Of a stretch of 29,889 nucleotides of DNA, positions 1-6,975 are shown in pieces. The notes beneath the pieces are model-generated. The model was given only the letters and a program-made list of their open reading frames with translations. It was not told the DNA's origin and made no database searches. How positions within the stretch are numbered: position 1 is the first letter of the stretch; every line of letters begins with the position of its first letter. Position numbers and translations under genes: made by a program. Origin of the DNA: Collinsella sp. TM09-10AT (GTDB lineage Bacteria > Actinomycetota > Coriobacteriia > Coriobacteriales > Coriobacteriaceae); contig NZ_QSOP01000025.1 of assembly GCF_003436275.1 (NCBI RefSeq), positions 1-29,889 on the forward strand, read 5' to 3'.

Positions 1-63
1 AGCCCGAGACGGTCCCGGGCTGACAATTTCGACTGTAATGGACGTTCTTAAATGACTAGTTAC

Positions 64-93
64 TTGTATTTTTGTCTACAAAATTGTATACAA
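64..93 (+). promoter_or_regulatory. Possible autoregulated promoter with two TTGTnTACAA palindromes
   Basis: An AT-rich stretch in otherwise GC-rich DNA. Two 10-bp elements, TTGTCTACAA (72-81) and TTGTATACAA (84-93), start 12 bp apart; the second is a perfect palindrome, the first differs only at its centre. A weak -35 (TTGTAT, 64-69) and -10 (TATACA, 87-92) are 17 bp apart, so the palindromes would cover the spacer and the -10 box. That is a common arrangement for autorepression by a toxin-antitoxin pair, and an antitoxin-like gene lies just downstream. The regulator assignment is inference. Confidence 0.38.
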
Positions 94-109
94 AAAGAGA
101 AGCCGCCTC

Positions 110-217
110 ATGGAGCTCATTGCTCGATGTTGCCCCGACCGAGATGGTTACATCATTTACCACGCCCTTGTCCCTCCTACGCGCAAGGTGCTCAGGGAAA
201 TCGGAATCGATCGATAG
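110..217 (+). pseudogene. C-terminal remnant of a toxin-like protein upstream of the antitoxin
   Basis: A 35-codon reading frame, ATG at 110 and TAG at 215-217, whose stop overlaps the AGGAGG ribosome binding site of the next gene. The peptide contains ELIARCCPDRDGYIIYHAL and then PPTRKVLREIGIDR. From memory this resembles the last third of small BrnT-like or RelE-fold toxins encoded directly before antitoxins in actinobacteria, where a beta strand ends in a (V/I)YHA-type motif and the protein finishes soon after. Such toxins are usually about 80 to 95 residues. The same frame is open upstream only to a TGA at 53-55 and that part does not look coding, so the N-terminal two thirds appear to be gone. 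No convincing ribosome binding site precedes the ATG. Family identity is tentative; that it is a decayed partner of the next gene is inference from position and sequence style. Confidence 0.45.
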
Positions 218-225
218 GAGGCGCT

Positions 226-492
226 ATGGACGCTAAACAGCTCGAAAAGATGATGGGGTTTGCTCCCGGTGAGCTAGAAAAAGCCGCAGCGGCATACGAA
301 AAAGATGAGTGGCCGAAGGGCCACACCGTCAAGTTGGGAAGGCCGCCGATTTCCGATGAACCAAGCGTTGTTTTATCGGCACGTGTGGGCGAATCGGTTC
401 TTGAAGCATTTGACGCAAAGGCAAAGCGCCATGGGCAAACGCGCACGGAGCGACTCAGGGAACTCATTACACTCGATGCAATGATTGCCTAG
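226..492 (+). CDS. Ribbon-helix-helix type antitoxin-like protein (88 aa)
   Basis: A small probably DNA-binding protein likely to be the antitoxin of a toxin-antitoxin pair. The ATG at 226 follows AGGAGG (216-221) at four bases; longer upstream starts would include low-complexity non-coding-like sequence and lack such a site. The N-terminal half is acidic and helical (KQLEKMMGFAPGELEKAAAAYEKDEWP), followed by a KLGRPP segment and a C-terminal stretch (VVLSARVGESVLEAFDAKAK then GQTRTERLRELI) fitting a strand plus two helices, as in CopG/Arc-like repressors. The N-terminal half would normally wrap the toxin. The preceding gene survives only as a 35-codon tail, so this may be an orphan antitoxin. 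A strong terminator follows immediately. Function is inferred from fold style and gene order. Confidence 0.6.
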   Translation: MDAKQLEKMMGFAPGELEKAAAAYEKDEWPKGHTVKLGRPPISDEPSVVLSARVGESVLEAFDAKAKRHGQTRTERLRELITLDAMIA

Positions 493-511
493 TCCCCTGC
501 CGAACCAAACA

Positions 512-573
512 TGTACGTCAGCATCCAAAAACGATATTTTTCGACATCCTTGGATGCTGGCGTACAGTTTTTT
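512..573 (+). terminator. Rho-independent terminator of the antitoxin gene
   Basis: A 17-bp stem (512-528 with 550-566, one G-T wobble) encloses a 21-base loop and is followed by six T residues (568-573). It starts 20 bases after the antitoxin stop codon. The unusually long loop is itself partly self-complementary. Confidence 0.85.
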
Positions 574-623
574 GCATGGGTCCGGCACAGGCGATCCGTT
601 CTTCTCCGTCCCCAAGGGATCAT

Positions 624-1583
624 TTAGCCACAAAAGCGGGCGATGGGCGCAAGCTGCTGCTCGCGAAAGACACGGTCGACAGCAGCACGGTATTCATCGA
701 CCTTTTTGGTCTTGCGTACGAGTTTGTGAACGGTCGCGGGATCGGCGAAGGCGCATTTGGCGTAGAACCACCACTCCTTCATGCGAAAGACCGCGTTGTC
801 CCCAATCTCGTCCGCATAGGCCGCAAACAGCATGTCATGGAAGCGTTGCAGCTCAGCGGCGGTAGCGGCAGGGTCGCCCTTAACCATGCGAGCCAGCGCG
901 GGATTCGCAAGCAAGCCGCGCCCCAACATTACGTGGCGTGTTCCGGGATAGGCCTTCACCAGCGCATCCATGTCCTCAAGATCAAAGATGTCGCCGTTAT
1001 AGGCCACGGGGAACGGCGCCCGTTCCAGCGTCTCGCCGTAAAACTCTTTGCGCGGTGAGCCCGTATAACGGTCCTTTTGCACGCGCGGATGCACGATCAA
1101 CTCCGCCAGCGGCATTCGGCAATAGAGGTCGAGCACGCGCTCGTACTCGTCATCGCATTCGAGCCCCAGTCTGGTCTTGACCGACACCGGCAAGGGCGAG
1201 CGTTCGCACACGTCGCTCAAGAACACCTCGAGCTCATCCAAATTGCGCAGAAAGCCCGAACCCTTGCCCTTCGCGACCACCGTACCCGAAGGGCAGCCAA
1301 GGTTGAGGTTGACCTCGCGGTAACCCATATCGGCAAGCACCTGCGCCGCCCACACAAACTCGTCCGCATTCTTGGACATCAGCTGGGGCACCACGTTAAG
1401 TCCCTGGTTGTTGGCAGGATCGACCTCTTTAAACGCCTTGCCGCCAAAGCGATTGCCCACCCGCGGCGGCGGCAAAAACGGCGTGTAATAACAATCGAGC
1501 GCGCCGAAGCACTCCGCATGCACGCGACGGAACACATGCCCGGTAATCCCCTCCATAGGGGCCAGCGATAAATACATCAACAT
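624..1583 (-). CDS. tRNA-dihydrouridine synthase
   Basis: A cytosolic FMN enzyme that reduces specific uridines in tRNA D-loops to dihydrouridine with NAD(P)H. The 319-aa length fits the family. It opens with the barrel strand and FMN loop LSLAPMEGITGHVFR (5-19). The catalytic motif NLNLGCPSG carries the proton-donor Cys97. VKTRLG (Lys136) and the IVHPR motif (His165) match the conserved RNA/FMN-contacting residues, and MLGRGLLANPAL is the phosphate-binding segment near the C terminus. The start is either ATG 1583 or the ATG two codons later; the upstream ribosome site is weak (GAGAATGG). A copy of the 29-bp palindromic repeat lies 16 bases before the start. Which Dus subgroup it belongs to (DusA, DusB or DusC) is not clear from the sequence alone. 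Confidence 0.92.
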   Translation of the reverse strand: MLMYLSLAPMEGITGHVFRRVHAECFGALDCYYTPFLPPPRVGNRFGGKAFKEVDPANNQGLNVVPQLMSKNADEFVWAAQVLADMGYREVNLNLGCPSGTVVAKGKGSGFLRNLDELEVFLSDVCERSPLPVSVKTRLGLECDDEYERVLDLYCRMPLAELIVHPRVQKDRYTGSPRKEFYGETLERAPFPVAYNGDIFDLEDMDALVKAYPGTRHVMLGRGLLANPALARMVKGDPAATAAELQRFHDMLFAAYADEIGDNAVFRMKEWWFYAKCAFADPATVHKLVRKTKKVDEYRAAVDRVFREQQLAPIARFCG

Positions 1584-1598
1584 CCATTCTCAAATCAA

Positions 1599-1627
1599 TG
1601 TGACAAAGGGACTGTCCCTTTGTCACA
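1599..1627. repeat. 29-bp palindromic repeat, copy 1
   Basis: Perfect inverted repeat with 14-base arms TGTGACAAAGGGAC and GTCCCTTTGTCACA around a single T. It lies between the divergent dus gene and the DUF3592-like gene, so here it cannot be terminating either of them. Identical in sequence to the copy at 3471 and, in reverse orientation, to that at 12842. Confidence 0.95.
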
Positions 1628-1700
1628 TAATACGCCCACCGAGGGCGGGGGTTCTCTATACTGAGTCACATATGACGGTATCGCGCCAAAGGAGAACGCC

Positions 1701-2228
1701 ATGATCACGTCGCAGATATCCCTGCTCGCGCTCATCTTGGTTGGGGGCATCGGCATCCTGCTTATCGGAGTGAGCGCGCTCATGAAAGCCGCCGCTCGCA
1801 AGAAAGCCAAGGCCTGTACCGCCGTGACCATGGGAACGGTCATCGACCATCGCTTTATGGGCGAAGGCAGGATGTATCCCGTTTTGGAATACGCCGTCGA
1901 CGGCACGCAATACCGCGCGAAAAAACAATTCCGTGGCATAAAGACCAAAAGCTTGTCGGGACTCCCCATCCGCACGCAAGCCACCGCCTACGAAGACGCC
2001 AAGGGCTGGCTGCACGTGCAGACAGGCCCCATCGCCCGCCTAGGCACCCTCGCGGAGCAGCTTTGGCCCCTCGGTAGCCAAATGACCGTGTACTACAACC
2101 CCAGCAACCCAGACAAAAGCTATGTCGAACGCCCCATCGTGGGCAACTTTGCCACACTGATGTTTAACATCGCAGGCTTCTTGCTCATCGCGATGAGCAT
2201 CTTGCTCTATGTTCTTATCCAGCGCTAG
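1701..2228 (+). CDS. DUF3592-like membrane protein (175 aa)
   Basis: Function unknown. It has an N-terminal membrane helix (about residues 7-29, LLALILVGGIGILLIGVSAL) and a C-terminal one (about 151-172, LMFNIAGFLLIAMSILLYVLI) bracketing a beta-rich soluble domain of about 110 residues. That layout, the GTVIDHRF start of the domain and the VYYNPSNPDKSYVE segment before the last helix match what is known of DUF3592 proteins. The ATG follows AAAGGAG at six bases. A possible -10 box TATACT sits at 1657-1662. The next gene starts 63 bases downstream on the same strand and also encodes a membrane protein, so the two may be co-transcribed. The family assignment is from memory of its characteristic pattern. 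Confidence 0.75.
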   Translation: MITSQISLLALILVGGIGILLIGVSALMKAAARKKAKACTAVTMGTVIDHRFMGEGRMYPVLEYAVDGTQYRAKKQFRGIKTKSLSGLPIRTQATAYEDAKGWLHVQTGPIARLGTLAEQLWPLGSQMTVYYNPSNPDKSYVERPIVGNFATLMFNIAGFLLIAMSILLYVLIQR

Positions 2229-2291
2229 CTCAAACTGATGCGCCCCGCGCCCCATGCGCCGCAACGACCGTTACGACACCAAGGATCAGCC

Positions 2292-3425
2292 ATGGCAACA
2301 CTTTCCGAACAAGAACGCAAGCGTATCCAGCGATACTGCATCTATCCCAAGATTGCCGGCGCAGCGCTTGCCATGGCGTTTGTGCTGCCTTTTTTGATTA
2401 TTCCCTTCGAAATGATTGACGATATCGTCTTCCATCATGAAAGCTTCCAGGAGACGGGCATGATGACCGCCTTGGCGCTCACCGCCGTCGAGCTCGCCAT
2501 CTTCTGCTACTGCGCGCTCGCGCCGCGCTTTGGCATGCGCGGCAAGCAGTGGAAAGAAATGCAGCACCGACTCGTCGTCGAGCAGGCTGAGAAAGACCGC
2601 TCGGCACAAATCGCAGGTGTTATCGGTACGCAGGCCGCCGCGCGCCTGCTCAAGAACAGCGACAACGAGACCGCACGCAACCTGGGCGGCGCGGCAGAAG
2701 TCGCCGCTGCCGTAGGCGCCGTCGCCACCGCGGCAGACGTGCTCGCCGAAAGCTTTGCCAACGCAAAGGCCATGGCAGAGGCCTGTGGCGTGCCTATCCC
2801 CCGTGCAAAAAAGTGGATCGTCGCGCTTGTGGCGCTGCCCCTCGCGATCGTGTGCGGTGCCTATATCCCGCAGCTGGCGCAGGGAAACATCGAGATGCAA
2901 CAGAACGCGGCGGCCGCGGCCGAGCAGATCGCCATCGCTCGCAAGGCATTAGAGCCCGCATGCGAGCACGTGTCCGCCGATGATCCCTACGAGCGATATC
3001 AAGATTACGGCTATCATGTCCGCGGCTATCTGCACGAAGGCGACTCCGACGCCCAGAAGACCTATACGTATCTGGACTTTGACAACAAGGGGACGCTCAA
3101 GGAAGTGAGCTACGCGGCAGAGGTCGACCCCAGCGCGAGCCTCGAGGATAACCTTGCCCGCATCGAACGCGAGCTTGACGAGCTTTCCTCTGCCGTTCAA
3201 ACCGTTGACGTCAAGACGGTGAGCCCCGAGCTCTTGGCACCGCAGAAACTCCCCGAAGAGTTTAGGCAGGCATTTTTGAACGGCTCACTCTACGAGAGAA
3301 TCTCTATCAGGACGAGTGACGACCTCATCAAAACGTATTACTCGTTTGATACGGATCCCGAGGACGAGTTTGACGAGTACACCCATCCAAGCGTCCGTAT
3401 TACGCTGATGGGCAAAACAAACTAG
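2292..3425 (+). CDS. Membrane protein of unknown function (377 aa)
   Basis: No family recognised. The start at ATG 2292 is chosen because AAGGA (2281-2285) precedes it and the charged sequence MATLSEQERKRIQRY begins there. Two hydrophobic helices occur near residues 22-43 (GAALAMAFVLPFLIIPFEMI) and 57-78 (MTALALTAVELAIFCYCAL). An Ala-rich, probably helical cytoplasmic segment follows (AAEVAAAVGAVATAADVLAE), then a third helix near 175-195 (WIVALVALPLAIVCGAYIPQL). The C-terminal 180 residues are soluble and acidic with alternating strand-like and helical stretches, including a DDPYERYQDYGYHVRGYL segment. It probably forms a unit with the preceding DUF3592-like gene, and a strong terminator follows directly after its stop. 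Confidence 0.75.
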   Translation: MATLSEQERKRIQRYCIYPKIAGAALAMAFVLPFLIIPFEMIDDIVFHHESFQETGMMTALALTAVELAIFCYCALAPRFGMRGKQWKEMQHRLVVEQAEKDRSAQIAGVIGTQAAARLLKNSDNETARNLGGAAEVAAAVGAVATAADVLAESFANAKAMAEACGVPIPRAKKWIVALVALPLAIVCGAYIPQLAQGNIEMQQNAAAAAEQIAIARKALEPACEHVSADDPYERYQDYGYHVRGYLHEGDSDAQKTYTYLDFDNKGTLKEVSYAAEVDPSASLEDNLARIERELDELSSAVQTVDVKTVSPELLAPQKLPEEFRQAFLNGSLYERISIRTSDDLIKTYYSFDTDPEDEFDEYTHPSVRITLMGKTN

Positions 3426-3463
3426 AAGGCGCGGGAAGGGGCCACCCCCTTCCCGCGCCTTTT
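3426..3463 (+). terminator. Rho-independent terminator, perfect 16-bp stem
   Basis: Arms 3426-3441 and 3446-3461 pair perfectly (AAGGCGCGGGAAGGGG with CCCCTTCCCGCGCCTT) around a CCAC loop and run into TTTT. It begins on the base after the stop codon of the preceding gene. Confidence 0.9.
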
Positions 3464-3470
3464 CATCCAA

Positions 3471-3499
3471 TGTGACAAAGGGACTGTCCCTTTGTCACA
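3471..3499. repeat. 29-bp palindromic repeat, copy 2
   Basis: Identical to copy 1. It lies between convergent genes, eight bases past the terminator stem and directly abutting the stop codon of the ABC transporter gene (TAA at 3500-3502 on the minus strand). In this place it could act as an extra terminator-like hairpin. Confidence 0.95.
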
Positions 3500-6400
3500 T
3501 TATTCGGAGCGTAGGGCTTCCACAGGGTCTTTCTTGGATGCGCTGCGGGCCGGCAGCAGGCCGGCAACGACCGTCAGCAGCACCGAAACTGCAATAAGCA
3601 CCAGCGCATCCTGCACGGGCAGGCTCATCAGATTGGGTACCTGCTTGGCCGCAAGCGCCCAGGCATTAACCGGAAGGCTCACAGCCACCACGACGACAAT
3701 GGCAAAGACGCCGGCAATGAGACCTTCGATAAAGGTCTCGGCATTAAATACGTTGGCCACGTTGCGCTTTGACGCGCCAATCGCGCGCAGGATGCCAATC
3801 TCCTTTTTGCGCTCCAGCACGCTGATGTAGGTGATGATGCCGATCATGATGGAGCTCACCACCAAACTGATACTCACGAATGCGATGAGCACCAAGCTGA
3901 TGGTGTTCACGATGTCGGTCACCGAACCCATGATGATACCCATGTAGTCGGTGTACGAGATCGCCTGTTCATCATGGCCGGCGGCTTTGACCTGCTTGTT
4001 GTACGCATCGATGTGATCGAGCACGCGCTCCTTGGCCTCAAAGTCGCGCGGGAAAATCTTGACCGAGATGGGGTCCGCCTCGTCCGCATAGCCCAACGTG
4101 GCCAGATTGTTTTCGTAGGTGAGCTTTGACGCCTTGGCATAGCTCATCATGAGCGAACTCAGGTCCTCAGCGTCCATGCTAAAGTGGATAGCGCGAGCAA
4201 AGGCGTTTGCATCCACGCGCATGGCGCTCGCCAAGTTGGCAAAACTCGAAGACATCTGCGTCGCCATTTGGTCCATGAGCCCTGCCGCACCCGCCTTGAG
4301 CTGGGTTGATACCGTCGTGGCAATCTGCTCGCTGACCGCCTTCATCACCTGATCCATAGACTGCTGCAAATACGGAGCCAGCTGCTTTTGCACATAGTCG
4401 CCCATCACCTGCTGCAGACGCTCGGCCAGGGCATCGCCGCCGAGTGCCCTGAGCTGAGCCAGGTATTGCTGGGCCGCGGCATCATTCTCAAGATACGCCG
4501 AGAATGCGGCAGCAAGCTTTGACGCATCCTTAAGATCTTCGGGCGACAGTGCCCTAAACTGATCAGACTGCAAAAAGCCCTCAAACAGCTGGTTGGCAAG
4601 CGTTCCCACCTGCTGCATTTGCTCGGGCGTGAATTCCAGACCGTCAAAGATGCCCGAGAAATCTGGGGCCGGTGCTTTTGCCATGATGCTGCTGAAGTCG
4701 ATGTCCTTGCCAACGCCCGAAAGGTCAATATCCAGGCCCGACAAATCGATGCCCGAAAGATCCATGCCACCGGCAGCACCCGAGAGTGCAGATGCATCGA
4801 ACGAGAACGCGCTCTTCAACGCCGCCTCGTCCACACTGAACATGCTGCCCAGATCCACGCCCTGCTTGGCTTCGCCCTGCAGCTCGTCGAAGGTTTTGCC
4901 CGTAAAGACATCCGTCTCGGGGTGGGCAAGCTGCTCCTGCACAATCTGCGAATCGGCAGCACGCTGCATAAGCTGGCGAGTCAGCGCATGCGTATAGAGA
5001 ATGCCCGGGGACAATGCGCTCGCGTTTGCCGTCTCGTTGGGTCGCACCACGCCCACAATGCGCACGTCAATACCGTCGGCAACCTTGGCTTTCATAAAGT
5101 CGGCGTCGCCAGACATGTCAGTCCACATGCCGGTCTCTTCGTTTTTGCGATAGGCATCGGCCGGCGACAACACCTTAAACGTCGTGGACAGTGCATCGTC
5201 GTAGGTAAAGTCGGTGCCGGCCTTGGGCGTCTCGACCTTGCCGTCGGCCGTCATGGCACTGTTAACCAGGTCGTTGAGCTCATCGATATCCAGCGCGCCG
5301 ATGCTATAGAGCGTGTAGTCGCCCACCGTGCCGCGGCTCGAAAGTACCATCACGGCCTCGTTGGCGGACGTAGGCCAATGGCCGGCAACAACATCGTACT
5401 GGCTGTCGAGCAGGCTCTGGTCGTCAATCATCTCGTTAAAGACCGAGGTCCCCATGGATTCCATGCTCACCGTTGCCGCCGAGCTCGCGCCGCCGCTCAT
5501 GGCCTCGGTCATAGCATTGGGCACCAGACGCACGGGCTTCTCGTCTCCCTTGCCGGCACGATAGACAACCGGCGATACACCGTAGCCGTACTGGATGGCG
5601 TTGACCTCTTTATCGATGCCGTCGCCACCGGCATCGAGCCATGCCTTAAAGCTCGTCATGTCGTTGGACTTAACGCTTGCGAACATATCCTTTACGGCCG
5701 TGACCACAGGGATCTTATCGGTCCCCTGAGCCTTGCCGTCGGTGCCGTCGTCGGACGAACCCTCGTTCTTGGACGTATCGTCATCCGTGGCCCCATGCCC
5801 GCCCATCATGGACGACAGGTCGTAATCTTGTTTGGAAATCGTAAGCGGGTAGCTCGAGAGTGTGTCCTCCTCGACCTTTTTGATGTAGCCGTTTACGCCA
5901 TTGGAGAGCGCCAGAATCGCCGCGATGCCAATAATGCCAATCGAACCTGCAAAGGCCGTCATAGCCGTACGGCCCTTCTTGGTCATGAGGTTTCGGGCAG
6001 AAAGCCCCAGCGCCGTTACAAAGCTCATCGAGGTTTTGCGCGTGGGCTTGGCCTCGCGACGCGCGGCCTCGGCAGCATCAAAGGGATCTGAATCGTCGGT
6101 GATCTTGCCGTCCGCCAGGGTGACGATGCGCGTGGCGTACCTGTATGCCAACTCGGGATTGTGCGTGACCATGATGACCAAACGATCGCGCGCAACATCC
6201 TTGAGCAAATCCATGACCTGTACGGATGTCGTTGAGTCCAAGGCGCCGGTCGGCTCGTCAGCCAGCACAATCTCGGGATCGTTGATTAAGGCGCGGGCGA
6301 TGGCGACGCGCTGCATCTGCCCGCCCGAAAGCTGGCTCGGGCGCTTGTCAACGTGCTCGCCCAGGCCAACTGCCTCGAGCGCCTTGCGCGCACGCTGGCG

Positions 6401-6754
6401 GCGCTCGGCATGCCCCACGCCCGTGAGCGTAAGCGCCAACTCCACGTTTTCCAAAATGCTCTGATGCGGAATGAGGTTATAGCTCTGGAACACAAAGCCG
6501 ATGCGATTATTGCGATAGGCATCCCAATCGCGGTCGTTGAAGTCCTTGGTCGAGATGCCATCGATCAGCAGGTCGCCCGAATCGAAATGGTCGAGTCCAC
6601 CAATGACGTTGAGCATCGTAGTTTTACCCGAACCCGAGGGACCCAGGATGGCTACAAACTCGTTATCGCGAAAAGACAGGCTTACGCTGTCGAGCGCTAC
6701 CTGCGTAAACGACTGCGTAACGTACCTTTTGCAAATAACTCTGAGATCCAGCAT
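3500..6754 (-). CDS. ABC transporter, ATPase fused to FtsX/MacB-type permease (1084 aa)
   Basis: A single polypeptide with an N-terminal LolD/MacB-like ATPase and a C-terminal FtsX-like permease. Walker A GPSGSGKTT is at about 38-46. The Q-loop region FVFQSYNLIP, signature LSGGQMQRVAIARAL and Walker B EIVLADEPTGALDS follow. One membrane helix occurs near 255-280 (SIGIIGIAAILALSNGV), then an extracytoplasmic region of roughly 650 residues, then three C-terminal helices with the coupling motif LERKKEIGILRAIGASKRNV and the ending PVEALRSE. Such proteins usually couple ATP use to mechanical work or substrate export at the outer membrane face rather than import. The ATG at 6754 is preferred: AGAGAGG lies nine bases upstream, while the in-frame TTG three codons earlier abuts that site. 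The large outer domain contains a short repeated DLSG pattern. Substrate unknown. Confidence 0.9.
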   Translation of the reverse strand: MLDLRVICKRYVTQSFTQVALDSVSLSFRDNEFVAILGPSGSGKTTMLNVIGGLDHFDSGDLLIDGISTKDFNDRDWDAYRNNRIGFVFQSYNLIPHQSILENVELALTLTGVGHAERRQRARKALEAVGLGEHVDKRPSQLSGGQMQRVAIARALINDPEIVLADEPTGALDSTTSVQVMDLLKDVARDRLVIMVTHNPELAYRYATRIVTLADGKITDDSDPFDAAEAARREAKPTRKTSMSFVTALGLSARNLMTKKGRTAMTAFAGSIGIIGIAAILALSNGVNGYIKKVEEDTLSSYPLTISKQDYDLSSMMGGHGATDDDTSKNEGSSDDGTDGKAQGTDKIPVVTAVKDMFASVKSNDMTSFKAWLDAGGDGIDKEVNAIQYGYGVSPVVYRAGKGDEKPVRLVPNAMTEAMSGGASSAATVSMESMGTSVFNEMIDDQSLLDSQYDVVAGHWPTSANEAVMVLSSRGTVGDYTLYSIGALDIDELNDLVNSAMTADGKVETPKAGTDFTYDDALSTTFKVLSPADAYRKNEETGMWTDMSGDADFMKAKVADGIDVRIVGVVRPNETANASALSPGILYTHALTRQLMQRAADSQIVQEQLAHPETDVFTGKTFDELQGEAKQGVDLGSMFSVDEAALKSAFSFDASALSGAAGGMDLSGIDLSGLDIDLSGVGKDIDFSSIMAKAPAPDFSGIFDGLEFTPEQMQQVGTLANQLFEGFLQSDQFRALSPEDLKDASKLAAAFSAYLENDAAAQQYLAQLRALGGDALAERLQQVMGDYVQKQLAPYLQQSMDQVMKAVSEQIATTVSTQLKAGAAGLMDQMATQMSSSFANLASAMRVDANAFARAIHFSMDAEDLSSLMMSYAKASKLTYENNLATLGYADEADPISVKIFPRDFEAKERVLDHIDAYNKQVKAAGHDEQAISYTDYMGIIMGSVTDIVNTISLVLIAFVSISLVVSSIMIGIITYISVLERKKEIGILRAIGASKRNVANVFNAETFIEGLIAGVFAIVVVVAVSLPVNAWALAAKQVPNLMSLPVQDALVLIAVSVLLTVVAGLLPARSASKKDPVEALRSE

Positions 6755-6934
6755 GGACGGCAACCTCTCTCGCGCGGGCGCGCTCGCCCGCTCCCCCGCC
6801 GTTCACGTTCGGCGCGTTTGTCCTACTCTATCCTCATTTTTGGCCGATACCAGTGAGGAATGTAACGAACCGCGCCAAAAAACGAACGGGACAGCACGCC
6901 GCATGGCGCACCATCCCGCATATAACATCCCCGA

Positions 6935-6963
6935 TGCGACAAAGAGGCTGTCACTTTGTCACA
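6935..6963. repeat. 29-bp palindromic repeat, decayed copy
   Basis: Same length as the other copies but with four substitutions relative to the canonical sequence (positions 3, 11, 13 and 19). The changes are not compensatory, so the hairpin is weakened. It sits 12 bases past the stop codon of the flavoenzyme gene, between that gene and the ABC transporter. Confidence 0.8.
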
Positions 6964-6975
6964 TTCCAATGCGCG

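Noticed and set aside
1..21. Short inverted repeat AGCCCG / CGGGCT at the window start
   Set aside because: Could be the terminator of a gene left of the window, but no T run follows and the context is cut off.
1599..1627. 29-bp palindrome considered as an insertion-sequence end
   Set aside because: No transposase gene and no target-site duplication is visible around any copy, so it is listed as a repeat only.
4619..6091. Long plus-strand open frame opposite the ABC transporter
   Set aside because: Shadow of the conserved ABC/permease gene; rich in Arg, His and Ala with no family features.
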